In this document: positions 33,110-41,592 of the stretch, one piece after another
How the letters are laid out: each line of letters starts with the position of its first letter
Numbering within the stretch: the first letter of the stretch is position 1
From: Pedobacter sp. ok626
Lineage (GTDB): Bacteria > Bacteroidota > Bacteroidia > Sphingobacteriales > Sphingobacteriaceae
DNA length: 49,693 bases
Direction: 5' to 3'
Assembly: GCF_900100435.1 (NCBI RefSeq)
Contig: NZ_FNEX01000025.1
Coordinates: 40,535-90,227 of the forward strand
Notes under the pieces: generated by a model
Databases searched by the model: none
What the model was told of the DNA's origin: nothing
What the model saw: the letters and a program-made list of their open reading frames with translations, nothing else
Translations under genes and position numbers: made by a program

Positions 33110-35719
33110 TTATTTTTCTTCTTCGGTAGTGTCTTCATCAGCATCTCCCTCCTCTTCGTCATTCTCCTCAGTTGCATCATCAGCAGGTTCATCTTCAATC
33201 TCACCCTCGCCTGCTGGCTCGCCATCCAACACTACATAGCTTTCTGTTTCTTCAACCTCATCCTCTTCATGCTCGATTCTCGCTACAGAAGCAATCTCGT
33301 CGTTACCTTTCAGGTTAATCAAGCGTACGCCTTGTGTTGCACGTCCCATTACCCTCAATTCACTTACCACAATTCTAATTACGATACCTGATTTATTGAT
33401 GATCATTAAATCATCCGCATCAGTAACATTCTTAATGGCAACAAGGTTTCCGGTTTTTTCAGTAACGTTAATAGTTTTAACACCTTTACCACCTCTGTTA
33501 GTAACGCGGTAATCTTCGATGTCAGTACGTTTACCGTAACCTTTTTCAGAAACTACCAATACAGTTGCTCCTGGATCATCAACAGCAATCATGCCAACTA
33601 CCTCATCTTTTTCATGAGCAAGAGTTACACCACGTACACCTGTAGCGGTTCTACCCATCGGTCTAACTTTCTCCTCATTGAAACGAATAGCTCTTCCAGA
33701 ACGTAAAGCCATTACAATTTCGCTTGAACCTGTAGTTAAGCTTGCTTCTAATAACTGATCACCTTCGTTGATGTTAATTGCATTGATACCATTTACCCTA
33801 GGTCTCGAGTAAGCCTCTAATGAGGTTTTCTTAATCGTTCCTTTTTTGGTACACATGATAATGTAGTTGTTTTCCAGATATTCCTGATCTTTCAGATTTT
33901 TAACCTTAATAAAGGCCTTAATTTTTTCTTCTTTAGGAATATTGATGATGTTCTGGATTGCTCTTCCTTTACTTAACCTCGATCCTTCTGGGATCTCGTA
34001 AACTCTTAACCAGAAACAACGACCAGTTTCGGTAAAGAACAACATATAATTATGGTTAGAAGCAATTAACAAATGCTCTATAAAGTCCTCGTTTCTTGAA
34101 TCACTTCCTTTAGAACCTTTACCACCTCTACCTTGAGTGCGATATTCTGTCGCTGGAGTACGTTTAATATAACCTTCATGAGAAATGGTAATTACGACCT
34201 CTTCATCCTCAATAAAGTCTTCCATGCTCATATCTTCTGCCGAGTGAACGATAGTAGTTCTACGCTCATCGCCATACTTCTCTTTCATTTCGGTCAACTC
34301 TTCCTTGATGATCTCCATACGTTTACCTTCATCATCTAAGATAGATTGTAAGTAATCGATCAATTTCATCAATTCGTTGTATTCTTCTTTGATCTTATCA
34401 CGCTCAAGTCCTGTTAACCTACGAAGAGTCATATCAAGGATAGCTCTTGCTTGAAGATCAGACAAGCCGAATTTCTCCATTAAGCCTAATCTAGCTTCTT
34501 CAGGTGTTTCAGAGCTACGGATTAATTTAATTACTTCGTCTAAATGATCTAAAGCAATTAATAAACCTTCTAAAATATGGGCACGCTTTTTAGCCTCAGA
34601 AAGTTCAAATTTAGTTCTACGAACAACAACCTCATGTCTGTGCTCCACAAAATAATGGATCAGATCTTTCAGGTTTAACAATTGCGGTCTACCTTTAACA
34701 AGTGCAATGTTATTTACACTAAATGAAGTCTGTAACGCGGTTTGTTTGAATAGATTATTTAATACAATAGAAGCATTGGCATCACGTTTAATTTCATAAA
34801 CAATACGGATACCATCTTTATTCGACTCATCCTTGATGTTTGAAATACCCTCAAGCTTTTTCTCACCAACCAATTCAGCAGTACGCTCAATCATCATCGC
34901 TTTATTTACCTGGTAAGGTATTTCAGTAACGATAATCGTTTCACGGTCTTTATGAGTTTCAATTTCGGCTTTAGCACGCATTACAATACGACCTCTACCA
35001 GTTTCAAAAGCTTCCTGAACACCATTGTAACCATAAATAATGGCTCCAGTAGGGAAATCAGGTGCTTTAATATGTTTCATCAACTCTGCTATAGTGATTT
35101 CATTGTTTTCAATGTAAGCTATAGTTGCGTTAATGGTCTCAGTAATATTATGTGGCGGCATGTTTGTTGCCATACCTACCGCAATACCTGATGAACCATT
35201 GATCAACAAGTTTGGAACTTTTGAAGGAAGCACAGTTGGCTCCTGCAATGAATCATCAAAGTTTAGTTGAAAATCAACAGTATCTTTATTGATATCGGCA
35301 AGCATATCTTCAGCTATCTTCTGGAAACGTGCCTCCGTATAACGCATTGCTGCTGGAGAGTCACCATCAATTGAGCCGTAGTTTCCTTGTCCTTCAACCA
35401 TTAAATAACGTAAGCTCCAATCCTGAGCCATCCTTACCATGGTATTGTATACTGATGAGTCACCATGTGGGTGATACTTACCTAGTACCTCACCAACAAT
35501 ACGTGCAGATTTTTTATATGGTTTATTGTTTGCTAACCCTAGATCAAGCATTCCGTATAACACACGACGGTGTACCGGTTTTAATCCATCCCTCACATCA
35601 GGTAAAGCCCTTGATACGATAACCGACATCGAATAATCGATGTAAGCGGATCTCATTTGCTCGTCAATATCGATTCTAATTATTTTGTCGTTTTCTTGAT
35701 TTTCTAAATCTTCTGCCAT
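33110..35719 (-). CDS. gyrA: DNA gyrase subunit A
   Basis: GyrA is the DNA-cutting subunit of gyrase. The 869-residue protein has the conserved N-terminus (YIDYSMSVIVSRALPDVRDG), the active-site Tyr127 in AAMRYTEARF and the GyrA-box TQGRGGKGSKG of the wrapping domain. Six beta-blade repeats follow. The last ~50 residues are a strongly acidic tail (ending DADEDTTEEEK), longer than in Escherichia coli. In the quinolone-determining region HPHGDSSVYN the residue aligned with E. coli Ser83 is Ser88, but the one aligned with Asp87 is Asn92. The stop codon is 39 bases before the TPR gene on the same strand, with no terminator seen between them. Confidence 0.98.
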   Translation of the reverse strand: MAEDLENQENDKIIRIDIDEQMRSAYIDYSMSVIVSRALPDVRDGLKPVHRRVLYGMLDLGLANNKPYKKSARIVGEVLGKYHPHGDSSVYNTMVRMAQDWSLRYLMVEGQGNYGSIDGDSPAAMRYTEARFQKIAEDMLADINKDTVDFQLNFDDSLQEPTVLPSKVPNLLINGSSGIAVGMATNMPPHNITETINATIAYIENNEITIAELMKHIKAPDFPTGAIIYGYNGVQEAFETGRGRIVMRAKAEIETHKDRETIIVTEIPYQVNKAMMIERTAELVGEKKLEGISNIKDESNKDGIRIVYEIKRDANASIVLNNLFKQTALQTSFSVNNIALVKGRPQLLNLKDLIHYFVEHRHEVVVRRTKFELSEAKKRAHILEGLLIALDHLDEVIKLIRSSETPEEARLGLMEKFGLSDLQARAILDMTLRRLTGLERDKIKEEYNELMKLIDYLQSILDDEGKRMEIIKEELTEMKEKYGDERRTTIVHSAEDMSMEDFIEDEEVVITISHEGYIKRTPATEYRTQGRGGKGSKGSDSRNEDFIEHLLIASNHNYMLFFTETGRCFWLRVYEIPEGSRLSKGRAIQNIINIPKEEKIKAFIKVKNLKDQEYLENNYIIMCTKKGTIKKTSLEAYSRPRVNGINAININEGDQLLEASLTTGSSEIVMALRSGRAIRFNEEKVRPMGRTATGVRGVTLAHEKDEVVGMIAVDDPGATVLVVSEKGYGKRTDIEDYRVTNRGGKGVKTINVTEKTGNLVAIKNVTDADDLMIINKSGIVIRIVVSELRVMGRATQGVRLINLKGNDEIASVARIEHEEDEVEETESYVVLDGEPAGEGEIEDEPADDATEENDEEEGDADEDTTEEEK

Positions 35720-35785
35720 AAATAGTAATGTTCCTTAAGAACGATTTAAATGTGGTATTCTTATAACCTTGCGAATCTAATAAAA

Positions 35786-35806
35786 AATGCGCCATAAAGA
35801 CGCATT
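35786..35806 (-). terminator. Terminator after hemF
   Basis: AATGCG (35786-35791) pairs with CGCATT (35801-35806) around a nine-base loop. On the minus strand the stem is followed by a T-rich tract. It lies 43 bases beyond the hemF stop codon and before gyrA. Confidence 0.65.
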
Positions 35807-35848
35807 GTGGAAAAATTTTAAGCTAGAAATCTCGGCTTTATTAAGCCA

Positions 35849-36745
35849 TTAAGCCCATACTATTCCCTTTTTGAGCTTACTTTGCGTGTATGCTTCGGGG
35901 CTACCTAAAACTGGCTGATGGTTATAGGTCCATTTAGCCATTGGAGGTAAGCTCATTAGAATAGATTCTATGCGGCCATTGGTTTCAAGACCAAATTTTG
36001 TACCCGAATCATAAACCAGATTAAACTCTGCATACCTGCTTCTACGCAAATACTGCCATTCCTGTTCTTGTTCTGTATATTCCTGATCGCGGTTGCGCTC
36101 AATCAATTCTGTATATGCGGGGATAAAAGTATTTCCGACTGCTTCAGAGAAAGCCAGTAGTTTATCGAAAGATAATCCTGTGTTCTCAGGCTTTAGTCGA
36201 TCGTAAAAAATACCACCAACACCTCTGGTTTCTTCTCTATGTTTAATAAAGAAATAATCATCAGCATTGGTTTTAAACTTTGGGTAAAATGAAGGATCAA
36301 ACTGATCGCAGGTCTGCTTTAAAAGATGATGAAAGTACCTTACATCAGTGTCTATAATGTAATGAGGGGTTAAATCAATACCACCACCAAACCAACGGGT
36401 CTGCTCGTCCATTTCGAAATAACGAATATTCATATGAATGATCGGAACGAATGGACTAGATGGATGCATCACAATAGAAACACCAGTTGCAAAAAACTCA
36501 TCGTTTTCTACTTTAAATGCTTTTTTAACTGCATCTGGCAATTTCCCATGTACTGCAGAAAAATTAACACCCCCCTTTTCAATAACACTTCCATGTTGCA
36601 TGATCCGGGTTCTGCCGCCACCGCCACCATCCCGGCTCCATATCTCCTCTTCAAATTTTGCCTTTCCATCAGCCAGTTCTAAACTGCTGCAAATCTCATC
36701 CTGAATTTTTTGATAGGCCGCTACTACTTGATCTTTAAACACCAT
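35849..36745 (-). CDS. hemF: Oxygen-dependent coproporphyrinogen III oxidase
   Basis: HemF decarboxylates coproporphyrinogen III to protoporphyrinogen IX with molecular oxygen, in the cytoplasm. The 298-residue protein has all family blocks: WSRDGGGGGRTRIMQHG near the N-terminus, VSIVMHPSSPFVPIIHMNIR, WFGGGIDLTPHYI, RGVGGIFYDRL, and YAEFNLVYDSGTKFGLETNG followed by RIESILMSLPP near the end. The in-frame TTG at 36766 lies inside a -7 promoter match, so the ATG at 36745 is the start. Presence of hemF indicates aerobic haem synthesis. Confidence 0.97.
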   Translation of the reverse strand: MVFKDQVVAAYQKIQDEICSSLELADGKAKFEEEIWSRDGGGGGRTRIMQHGSVIEKGGVNFSAVHGKLPDAVKKAFKVENDEFFATGVSIVMHPSSPFVPIIHMNIRYFEMDEQTRWFGGGIDLTPHYIIDTDVRYFHHLLKQTCDQFDPSFYPKFKTNADDYFFIKHREETRGVGGIFYDRLKPENTGLSFDKLLAFSEAVGNTFIPAYTELIERNRDQEYTEQEQEWQYLRRSRYAEFNLVYDSGTKFGLETNGRIESILMSLPPMAKWTYNHQPVLGSPEAYTQSKLKKGIVWA

Positions 36746-36763
36746 TTCAATTAAAACTAAGCT

Positions 36764-36771
36764 CAAAGTTA
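36764..36771 (-). promoter_or_regulatory. -7 promoter element of hemF
   Basis: Minus-strand TAACTTTG matches TAnnTTTG, 18 bases before the ATG at 36745. Confidence 0.5.
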
Positions 36772-36801
36772 ACCTTAATAAAAAATGATCTTCCCTAAAA
36801 A

Positions 36802-36840
36802 TTGTAGATAGTACATTGTCTTGACACTATATATCTACAA
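36802..36840. promoter_or_regulatory. Nested inverted repeats upstream of hemF (operator candidate)
   Basis: TTGTAGATA (36802-36810) and its exact complement TATCTACAA (36832-36840) enclose a smaller dyad, TGTC-TT-GACA (36817-36826). The structure lies 31-69 bases upstream of the hemF -7 element and has no T-tract on either side, so it looks more like a protein-binding site than a terminator. Confidence 0.45.
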
Positions 36841-36875
36841 GTCGAAAATATATAGTCCAGAAAGTCTTAAAACAA

Positions 36876-36914
36876 GAAAAGAGGCAAAAATCATTGCTGA
36901 TTTCACCTCTTTTC
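36876..36914 (-). terminator. Terminator after the small Thr/Pro-rich lipoprotein gene
   Basis: GAAAAGAGG (36876-36884) pairs with CCTCTTTTC (36906-36914), and an inner AAATCA/TGATTT pair encloses the loop TTGC. The minus-strand side continues TTGTTTT. It is 20 bases beyond the stop codon. Confidence 0.8.
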
Positions 36915-36934
36915 TATCTCGTTAAACGCTTTTT

Positions 36935-37135
36935 TTACTGAGCTGGTGGCATTTTCGTGGTATCCGGCGGCATTGTTTTCATTGTATCCTTTACTGTGGT
37001 GTCCATAGGCGGAGTTATTGTTGTATCTACTTTCATAGTATCTGTACCGCCCGACACGCTCTTCGTCGAATTACATGCCGAAATTGCAACGACGAAAGTG
37101 CCGGCAACAGCTATGCTTAAAATTAATTTTTTCAT
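36935..37135 (-). CDS. Small Thr/Pro/Met-rich lipoprotein
   Basis: The 66-residue protein has a lipoprotein signal (MKKLILSIAVAGTFVVAISAC, Cys21). The mature part is short, with repeated TPP and DTT/DTMK units (DTTITPPMDTTVKDTMK, MPPDTTKMPP) and no folded domain visible. It is probably disordered and anchored to the inner face of an envelope membrane. The ATG at 37135 is chosen over an in-frame upstream ATG at 37156 because it gives a standard lipobox. Function is unknown; such small lipoproteins are common in Pedobacter-like genomes. Confidence 0.7.
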   Translation of the reverse strand: MKKLILSIAVAGTFVVAISACNSTKSVSGGTDTMKVDTTITPPMDTTVKDTMKTMPPDTTKMPPAQ

Positions 37136-37200
37136 GTGGTTCTGTTTTAAATTCACCTTTCTAACAAGTCAAACGCCCTAAAGGTTTTAACAATTTAAAA

Positions 37201-37506
37201 TCAATGATGCATCTTTAGCTTATCCAATAGCTCTGGGGATATGTTTTCTGCATAAGCACCATACGCATCTATAATTACTCCTTTTAAATTACCAACTGGA
37301 GAAGAAATGGCGTAAATCACTGAACTATCATCGGGATCTGTCATCCCTTCAAATCGGTAAAACTCGTCTATTTCAAATTCTTCAGGCATCAACTGAATGT
37401 CTATTGCTTTACACTCAATAAACTCGGCTGAAAGATTAAAGTCATGTTCGTAACCTCGTTTTTCGAGATCAGCAACTGCGGCAGTAAGGGTGTCATATAC
37501 ATACAT
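37201..37506 (-). CDS. Conserved hypothetical protein, about 100 residues
   Basis: The 101-residue acidic protein begins MYVYDTLTAAVADLEKRGY and contains FYRFEGMTDPDDSSVIYAIS and GVIIDAYGAYAENISPELLD. I recall proteins of this pattern in many Bacteroidetes, some labelled phosphoribosylpyrophosphate synthetase. That label cannot be right here: there is no PRPP-binding loop and the chain is a third of the needed length. It has no signal peptide or membrane span, so it is probably cytosolic. Function is unknown. Confidence 0.7.
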   Translation of the reverse strand: MYVYDTLTAAVADLEKRGYEHDFNLSAEFIECKAIDIQLMPEEFEIDEFYRFEGMTDPDDSSVIYAISSPVGNLKGVIIDAYGAYAENISPELLDKLKMHH

Positions 37507-37586
37507 AGCCCTAATTTACTAAAAAATTACTTTATCATCATATATAAAATTTTATAGTTCAATAAACTTTCTGATCTTTAAGCATC

Positions 37587-38072
37587 ATGGTTGTATCAGA
37601 AAAAACCCTTAAGTGGGCCTTGTGCTTATACCCACCTTTATTGTTCCAGCGCATCTGGATTCGAAAATTCCATAAGGACTTTCGTGGAGTTGATGTGAAG
37701 ATTGCAAAAAGCATATTAAACAAGAACTATAATGGTTCTATTTTTGGCGGGACCATATATGCAGCAACAGATCCTTTTTACGCCTTATTGTTTGATCAAC
37801 TCCTGCAAAGAGCTGGTTTTAAAGTGCGCGTTTGGCTTAAAAGTGCTTCTATTCAGTACTTAAAACCAGGCCGGGGTCACTTATATTTTACCATTACCGT
37901 TACAGATGATATGCTGAATGAAGCAATTGAAACCCTAAACACTTACGGCAAATTTGTAAAGGCTTACCCAATGGAAATTACCAATGCTGAGGGAGAACTT
38001 TGTGCAACAGTAATGAACGAAGTTTATATCAGGAGTTTACATCAGGGAGAACAATCGCGTATCGCTTATTAA
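37587..38072 (+). CDS. DUF4442 hotdog-fold thioesterase-like protein
   Basis: The 161-residue protein matches the DUF4442 pattern: an N-terminal FKHDFRG-like stretch (here RKFHKDFRGVDVKI), then NYNGSIFGGTIYAATDPFYA, the helix-strand pair of a hotdog fold, and WLKSASIQYLKPGRGHLYF. Relatives are thought to act on acyl-CoA or acyl-carrier substrates, but specific reactions are not known. The next gene starts 19 bases downstream with an unusually good ribosome-binding site, so the two are probably one transcript. Confidence 0.8.
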   Translation: MVVSEKTLKWALCLYPPLLFQRIWIRKFHKDFRGVDVKIAKSILNKNYNGSIFGGTIYAATDPFYALLFDQLLQRAGFKVRVWLKSASIQYLKPGRGHLYFTITVTDDMLNEAIETLNTYGKFVKAYPMEITNAEGELCATVMNEVYIRSLHQGEQSRIAY

Positions 38073-38077
38073 CGCTT

Positions 38078-38084
38078 TAAGGAG
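38078..38084 (+). promoter_or_regulatory. Strong Shine-Dalgarno site before the AlbA_2 gene
   Basis: TAAGGAG lies seven bases before the ATG at 38092. Most genes in this window have no such sequence, so initiation here may be more dependent on 16S rRNA pairing than is usual for the group. Confidence 0.6.
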
Positions 38085-38091
38085 CAAACAA

Positions 38092-38715
38092 ATGAATATC
38101 AGGAGACTAATTTTAGAAGGTGAAGGCACAACGTTGGATTTTAAGAAAACGATTACCAGCAATGAGAAAATAGCTAAAAGCCTGGTGGCCTTTGCCAACA
38201 ATAAAGGCGGGCAACTATTAATAGGCGTTGGCGATGATGGCAGTATTAAGGGGGTAAAATCAGAAGATGAAGAGCGTTACATGATTACCAAATCTGCGCA
38301 CCAGTTCTGCAAACCCGCTATTGAACCTGAATTTGAAGAAGTACATATTGATGGAAAACTGGTGCTTGTGGTAAAAATTGCGCGTAGCGAAACCAAGCCT
38401 CATTATGCGCTCGACGAAAATAAAAAATGGTGGGTATATTACCGAGTAAAGGACAAAAGTTTGCTGGCCAGTAAAATCATTGTCGATGTAATAAAAAAGA
38501 GTAGCGATACTTCCGGGCAGCTGATTTCCTACACAGAACAGGAAAAGGCGCTTTTCGAATACCTTGCGGAGAAAGGTAGGATCACCTTAAAAGAATTTAG
38601 CAAGCTCACACGAAGCTCTTATAGACAGGCTCAAAAGATCCTCGTAAGTTTGATCTTAAGTGGTGTAATCAGGCCTCATTCGTCCGAAAAAGAGGAATAT
38701 TTCACTATAATTTAA
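38092..38715 (+). CDS. AlbA_2 (Schlafen-type) domain ATP-binding/DNA-binding protein
   Basis: The 207-residue protein opens with the AlbA_2 domain: EGTTLDFKKTI, KIAKSLVAFANNKGGQLLIG and VGDDGSIKGV, then VVKIARSETKPHYAL. From about residue 145 there is a helix-turn-helix-like segment (LFEYLAEKGRITLKEFSKLT, then RSSYRQAQKILVSLI). Such proteins are often called putative transcriptional regulators and sometimes sit in defence loci; none is visible here. It is short compared with two-domain relatives that add an HATPase-like part. Regulatory targets are unknown. Confidence 0.82.
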   Translation: MNIRRLILEGEGTTLDFKKTITSNEKIAKSLVAFANNKGGQLLIGVGDDGSIKGVKSEDEERYMITKSAHQFCKPAIEPEFEEVHIDGKLVLVVKIARSETKPHYALDENKKWWVYYRVKDKSLLASKIIVDVIKKSSDTSGQLISYTEQEKALFEYLAEKGRITLKEFSKLTRSSYRQAQKILVSLILSGVIRPHSSEKEEYFTII

Positions 38716-38814
38716 GTTATGCCGTGTCATCTTAAATTCATTTCATAATCGCTAATATTATTTTAAACGTTTTAAATTAGGATTCCAAAATAAACCAGAC
38801 CGCAAGGGTCGTAA

Positions 38815-40200
38815 ATGAGCGCAAAAAAGCCGACTTTTGCCAAAATGTGGAAGAGCTTATACACAAGGTACAAACCTTATTATTCTGATAATTTACGCCT
38901 TGCTATGCCTATCGTGGTGTCTCAGTTGGGGCATACATTGGTGCATTTGGCAGATAGTGTAATTGTTGGACATTTTGCAGGAACCGTTCAGCTCGCCGCA
39001 GTATCCCTGGTTAACAGTTTATTTATGCTAATCCTGGTTTTGGGTTTAGGTATTTCCTACGGATTAACTCCACTGGTTGCACAAGAAAACGGTCGTAAAA
39101 ATTATGATGAGTGTGGTAAATTACTCTCTAACAGTCTGATCATAAACATTCTGGTCTCTATACTGCTTTATATTTTCGTGCACTTCGGTACTTTGTTAGC
39201 TATCGATCATATTGGTCAATCACCAGAAGTAGTTGCTTACGCCAAACCTTATCTAGGTTATTTGGCTATATCCATTGTTCCTCTAATGATCTTCCAAACG
39301 TTTAAACAGTTTGCTGAAGGACTTGGCTTTACTAAACAGGCGATGTTTGTTTCCATCTGGGGAAATCTACTCAACATTATCCTGGGGATCATATTCGTAA
39401 AAGGTATGTTTGGTATTGCACCAATGGGTGTTAAAGGTGTTGGTTTAAGTACTTTAATAGACCGTACCTTAATGGCTATAGTGATGTCGATTTATGTACT
39501 CCGTTCAAAATATTTCAGAGCGTACACCAGAAGTTTCCGTCTTGGTTTAATTGATAAGGTAAGAAGTCTGAAGATTGCAAAAATTGGTGCTCCGGTTGCA
39601 TTACAATATTCATTTGAAATCAGTGCATTTAGTGGCGCTGCCATATTAATTGGAACGATTGGTGCGGTTGAGCAAGCTGCACATCAAGTGGCCATCAATC
39701 TGGCTTCTGTAACCTATATGATGGCAAGTGGTATTGCTTCTGCAGCAACCATTAAAACCGGTAACAACTTTGGCAAGAAAAACTTTACGGACCTCAGAAA
39801 ATCTGCAATTGCCAGTTATCATGTCATACTCATGTTTATGTGTGCTACTGCCATGTTGTTTATTTTTGCCAATAACCTGCTGCCTTATATTTATACCGAA
39901 GACATAGCTGTAATCAATATCGCAGCAAATCTGCTGATTATTGCTGGTTTTTTTCAATTATTTGATGGTACACAAGTTGTTGGTCTTGGCGTTTTAAGAG
40001 GTATTGGCGATGTCAATATTCCTACCCTTATTACTTTTATTGCCTATTGGGTAATTGGCATTCCTCTGGGTTATCTACTTGGCATTGTGCTTGGTTTAGG
40101 AGTTGATGGAATCTGGTACGGCTTAACTTTCGGATTGCTGACGGCCTCTACCCTTTTGTTTCTTCGATTCCAAAAGAAAACCAGAGTACTGTTAGCTTAA
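38815..40200 (+). CDS. MATE family efflux transporter
   Basis: The 461-residue protein has twelve predicted membrane helices in two halves. Each half starts with a MATE signature: MPIVVSQLGHTLVHLADSVI in the first and GAPVALQYSFEISAFSGAAI in the second. The segment GLGVLRGIGDVNIPTLI is typical of the NorM/MATE family. These proteins export cationic drugs or metabolites in exchange for Na+ or H+. Substrate is unknown. No regulator is adjacent; the 100 bases upstream show no full promoter match. Confidence 0.92.
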   Translation: MSAKKPTFAKMWKSLYTRYKPYYSDNLRLAMPIVVSQLGHTLVHLADSVIVGHFAGTVQLAAVSLVNSLFMLILVLGLGISYGLTPLVAQENGRKNYDECGKLLSNSLIINILVSILLYIFVHFGTLLAIDHIGQSPEVVAYAKPYLGYLAISIVPLMIFQTFKQFAEGLGFTKQAMFVSIWGNLLNIILGIIFVKGMFGIAPMGVKGVGLSTLIDRTLMAIVMSIYVLRSKYFRAYTRSFRLGLIDKVRSLKIAKIGAPVALQYSFEISAFSGAAILIGTIGAVEQAAHQVAINLASVTYMMASGIASAATIKTGNNFGKKNFTDLRKSAIASYHVILMFMCATAMLFIFANNLLPYIYTEDIAVINIAANLLIIAGFFQLFDGTQVVGLGVLRGIGDVNIPTLITFIAYWVIGIPLGYLLGIVLGLGVDGIWYGLTFGLLTASTLLFLRFQKKTRVLLA

Positions 40201-40246
40201 AGAAAAACATCCGCTATTTATGTGTAAACACGTATTTTAAAATAAA

Positions 40247-40319
40247 GTCTATTATTTTAGTAGAATTACTTTGTTTATTCAAAAAGTTGAATTAATATTG
40301 TCTACTATTTACATAGACA
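40247..40319. promoter_or_regulatory. Duplicated dyad motif upstream of the TauE/SafE gene
   Basis: Two similar 19-base sites start at 40247 (GTCTATTATTTTAGTAGAA) and 40300 (GTCTACTATTTACATAGAC). Each contains TCTA-N9-TAGA; in the second the dyad extends to TGTCTA-N9-TAGACA. They are 53 bases apart, about five helix turns, and the second ends 13 bases before the start codon, so bound protein could block transcription or translation start. Confidence 0.5.
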
Positions 40320-40331
40320 TTATATAATACA

Positions 40332-41270
40332 ATGAGCGTACAAGACAACGAAATTAAACTAAGCATTCCAGGTAAATCACAAGAAAAAAAATGGCGTCAA
40401 ATAGCTTATTTATGCCTGCTTATCCTTACAGCTTTGTTTGTTGGTTATGCTGCTTACTCCTATTTGTCGTACGAATCCCTGGTTGCTTTAGGACAGGGAA
40501 TGTACGCGCAAATGGACGAGAAATTCTTCTGGATGCTTGCAGTAGGTTTCTTTGCTCAATTGGTCGACGGTGCTTTGGGTATGGGATATGGAGTCGTGTC
40601 TACTACCCTATTACTTTCGGGAGGTTTAAGTCCTGCAGTTATATCAGGAAGTATTCACACTGCAGAAATGTTCTCTAGTGGTGCTTCAGGCTTCAGCCAT
40701 TACCGCTTCGGGAATGTAAATAAGAAGCTTTTTAAAACCCTATTAATTCCAGGTGTATTGGGTGCCATTGTTGGGGCGATATTACTTGGATATGCCGGAG
40801 AGGCTTTTTCTCAATGGATCAGACCTGTTATCTCAGTGTATACACTTTTACTGGGTGTTAAAATACTTAGCAATGCTTTTAAGAATAAACCAAAACAGCA
40901 AAAAGTAAAACGGGCAGGATGGCTTGCTGGTGCAGGTGGCTTTCTGGATTCCTTTGGTGGTGGTGGATGGGGCCCCTTGGTCACCTCTACATTGATATCA
41001 AAAGGCCGCACCCCAAAATATGTAATTGGAACGGTTAGTCTAACTGAATTTTTTGTAACGATGGCAAGTGCCATTACCTTCTTTTTTATATTGGGAGTTA
41101 GTCATTGGCAATCCATTATTGGTTTGATTATCGGTGGCGTAGTTGCTGCGCCAATAGCAGCCCGTCTTGTTGGCAAATTGCCCATCAAAAAGATGTTTAT
41201 CGGTGTTGCGGTGATTGTAATTCTGTCAAGTATCCGTATTATTTGGATGACTGTAGGAAAGATAATCTAA
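40332..41270 (+). CDS. TauE/SafE family sulfite/sulfonate exporter-like permease
   Basis: The 312-residue protein has about eight membrane helices. The TauE/SafE landmarks are FFAQLVDGALGMGYGVVSTT, SGSIHTAEMFSSGASGFSHY, GAIVGAILLGYAGEAF and GGFLDSFGGGGWGPLVTSTL. The family moves sulfur-containing or small organic anions. Substrate is not predictable from sequence. Its upstream region carries two matching dyad sites, so it is probably regulated by a dimeric repressor or activator encoded elsewhere. It reads alone, with only small convergent genes downstream. Confidence 0.92.
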   Translation: MSVQDNEIKLSIPGKSQEKKWRQIAYLCLLILTALFVGYAAYSYLSYESLVALGQGMYAQMDEKFFWMLAVGFFAQLVDGALGMGYGVVSTTLLLSGGLSPAVISGSIHTAEMFSSGASGFSHYRFGNVNKKLFKTLLIPGVLGAIVGAILLGYAGEAFSQWIRPVISVYTLLLGVKILSNAFKNKPKQQKVKRAGWLAGAGGFLDSFGGGGWGPLVTSTLISKGRTPKYVIGTVSLTEFFVTMASAITFFFILGVSHWQSIIGLIIGGVVAAPIAARLVGKLPIKKMFIGVAVIVILSSIRIIWMTVGKII

Positions 41271-41379
41271 TCAAAAAAGGCTATCCCGATCTTTTTATTC
41301 ATTTTAGAAAACATCCTTTTATTTATAATCAGGATGGTAATGTCACTTATAATCCAGTAACCTTACCGGTTTAACATTT

Positions 41380-41556
41380 CTAAATAATGCAATCCTTCGG
41401 GGTAAGTGATGCCGAATGCTGCACACGATCTCTTACTATCGTAATGTAGCCCATCCTTTCTAGCTCCTCGTATGTCTCTTCCATTCCGCCAAGTATTGAA
41501 GAGCTAACTTGTTGATCTATAATCTCCAATAGTGATTTAATTTCTTCTTTTTCCAT
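41380..41556 (-). CDS. Small hypothetical protein, 58 residues
   Basis: The short frame opens MEKEEIKSLLEIIDQQVSSS and goes on ILGGMEETYEELERMGY. It is predicted to be mostly helical and acidic, with a short basic C-terminal part (VRDRVQHSASLTPKD). It has no signal peptide or membrane span. It lies alone between a convergent transporter gene and a secreted protein gene on its own strand, 36 bases downstream of the latter. No family is recognised. The codon pattern and ordered helix support a real gene, though its size leaves doubt. Confidence 0.5.
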   Translation of the reverse strand: MEKEEIKSLLEIIDQQVSSSILGGMEETYEELERMGYITIVRDRVQHSASLTPKDCII

Positions 41557-41592
41557 GACTTTAAATATTTGGTTATTTAAAGATAGTAAAAA

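Noticed and set aside
36438..36704. Plus-strand frames opposite the N-terminal part of hemF, including a proline-rich run
   Set aside because: The proline run is the complement of the conserved poly-glycine motif of HemF.
38092..38715. AlbA_2/Schlafen-type protein as part of a defence system
   Set aside because: Neighbours are a thioesterase-like protein and a MATE exporter; no nuclease, restriction, toxin-antitoxin or CRISPR gene lies nearby.
41105..41374. 89-codon plus-strand frame at the end of the TauE/SafE gene
   Set aside because: It overlaps the permease in another frame for most of its length and has no motif.
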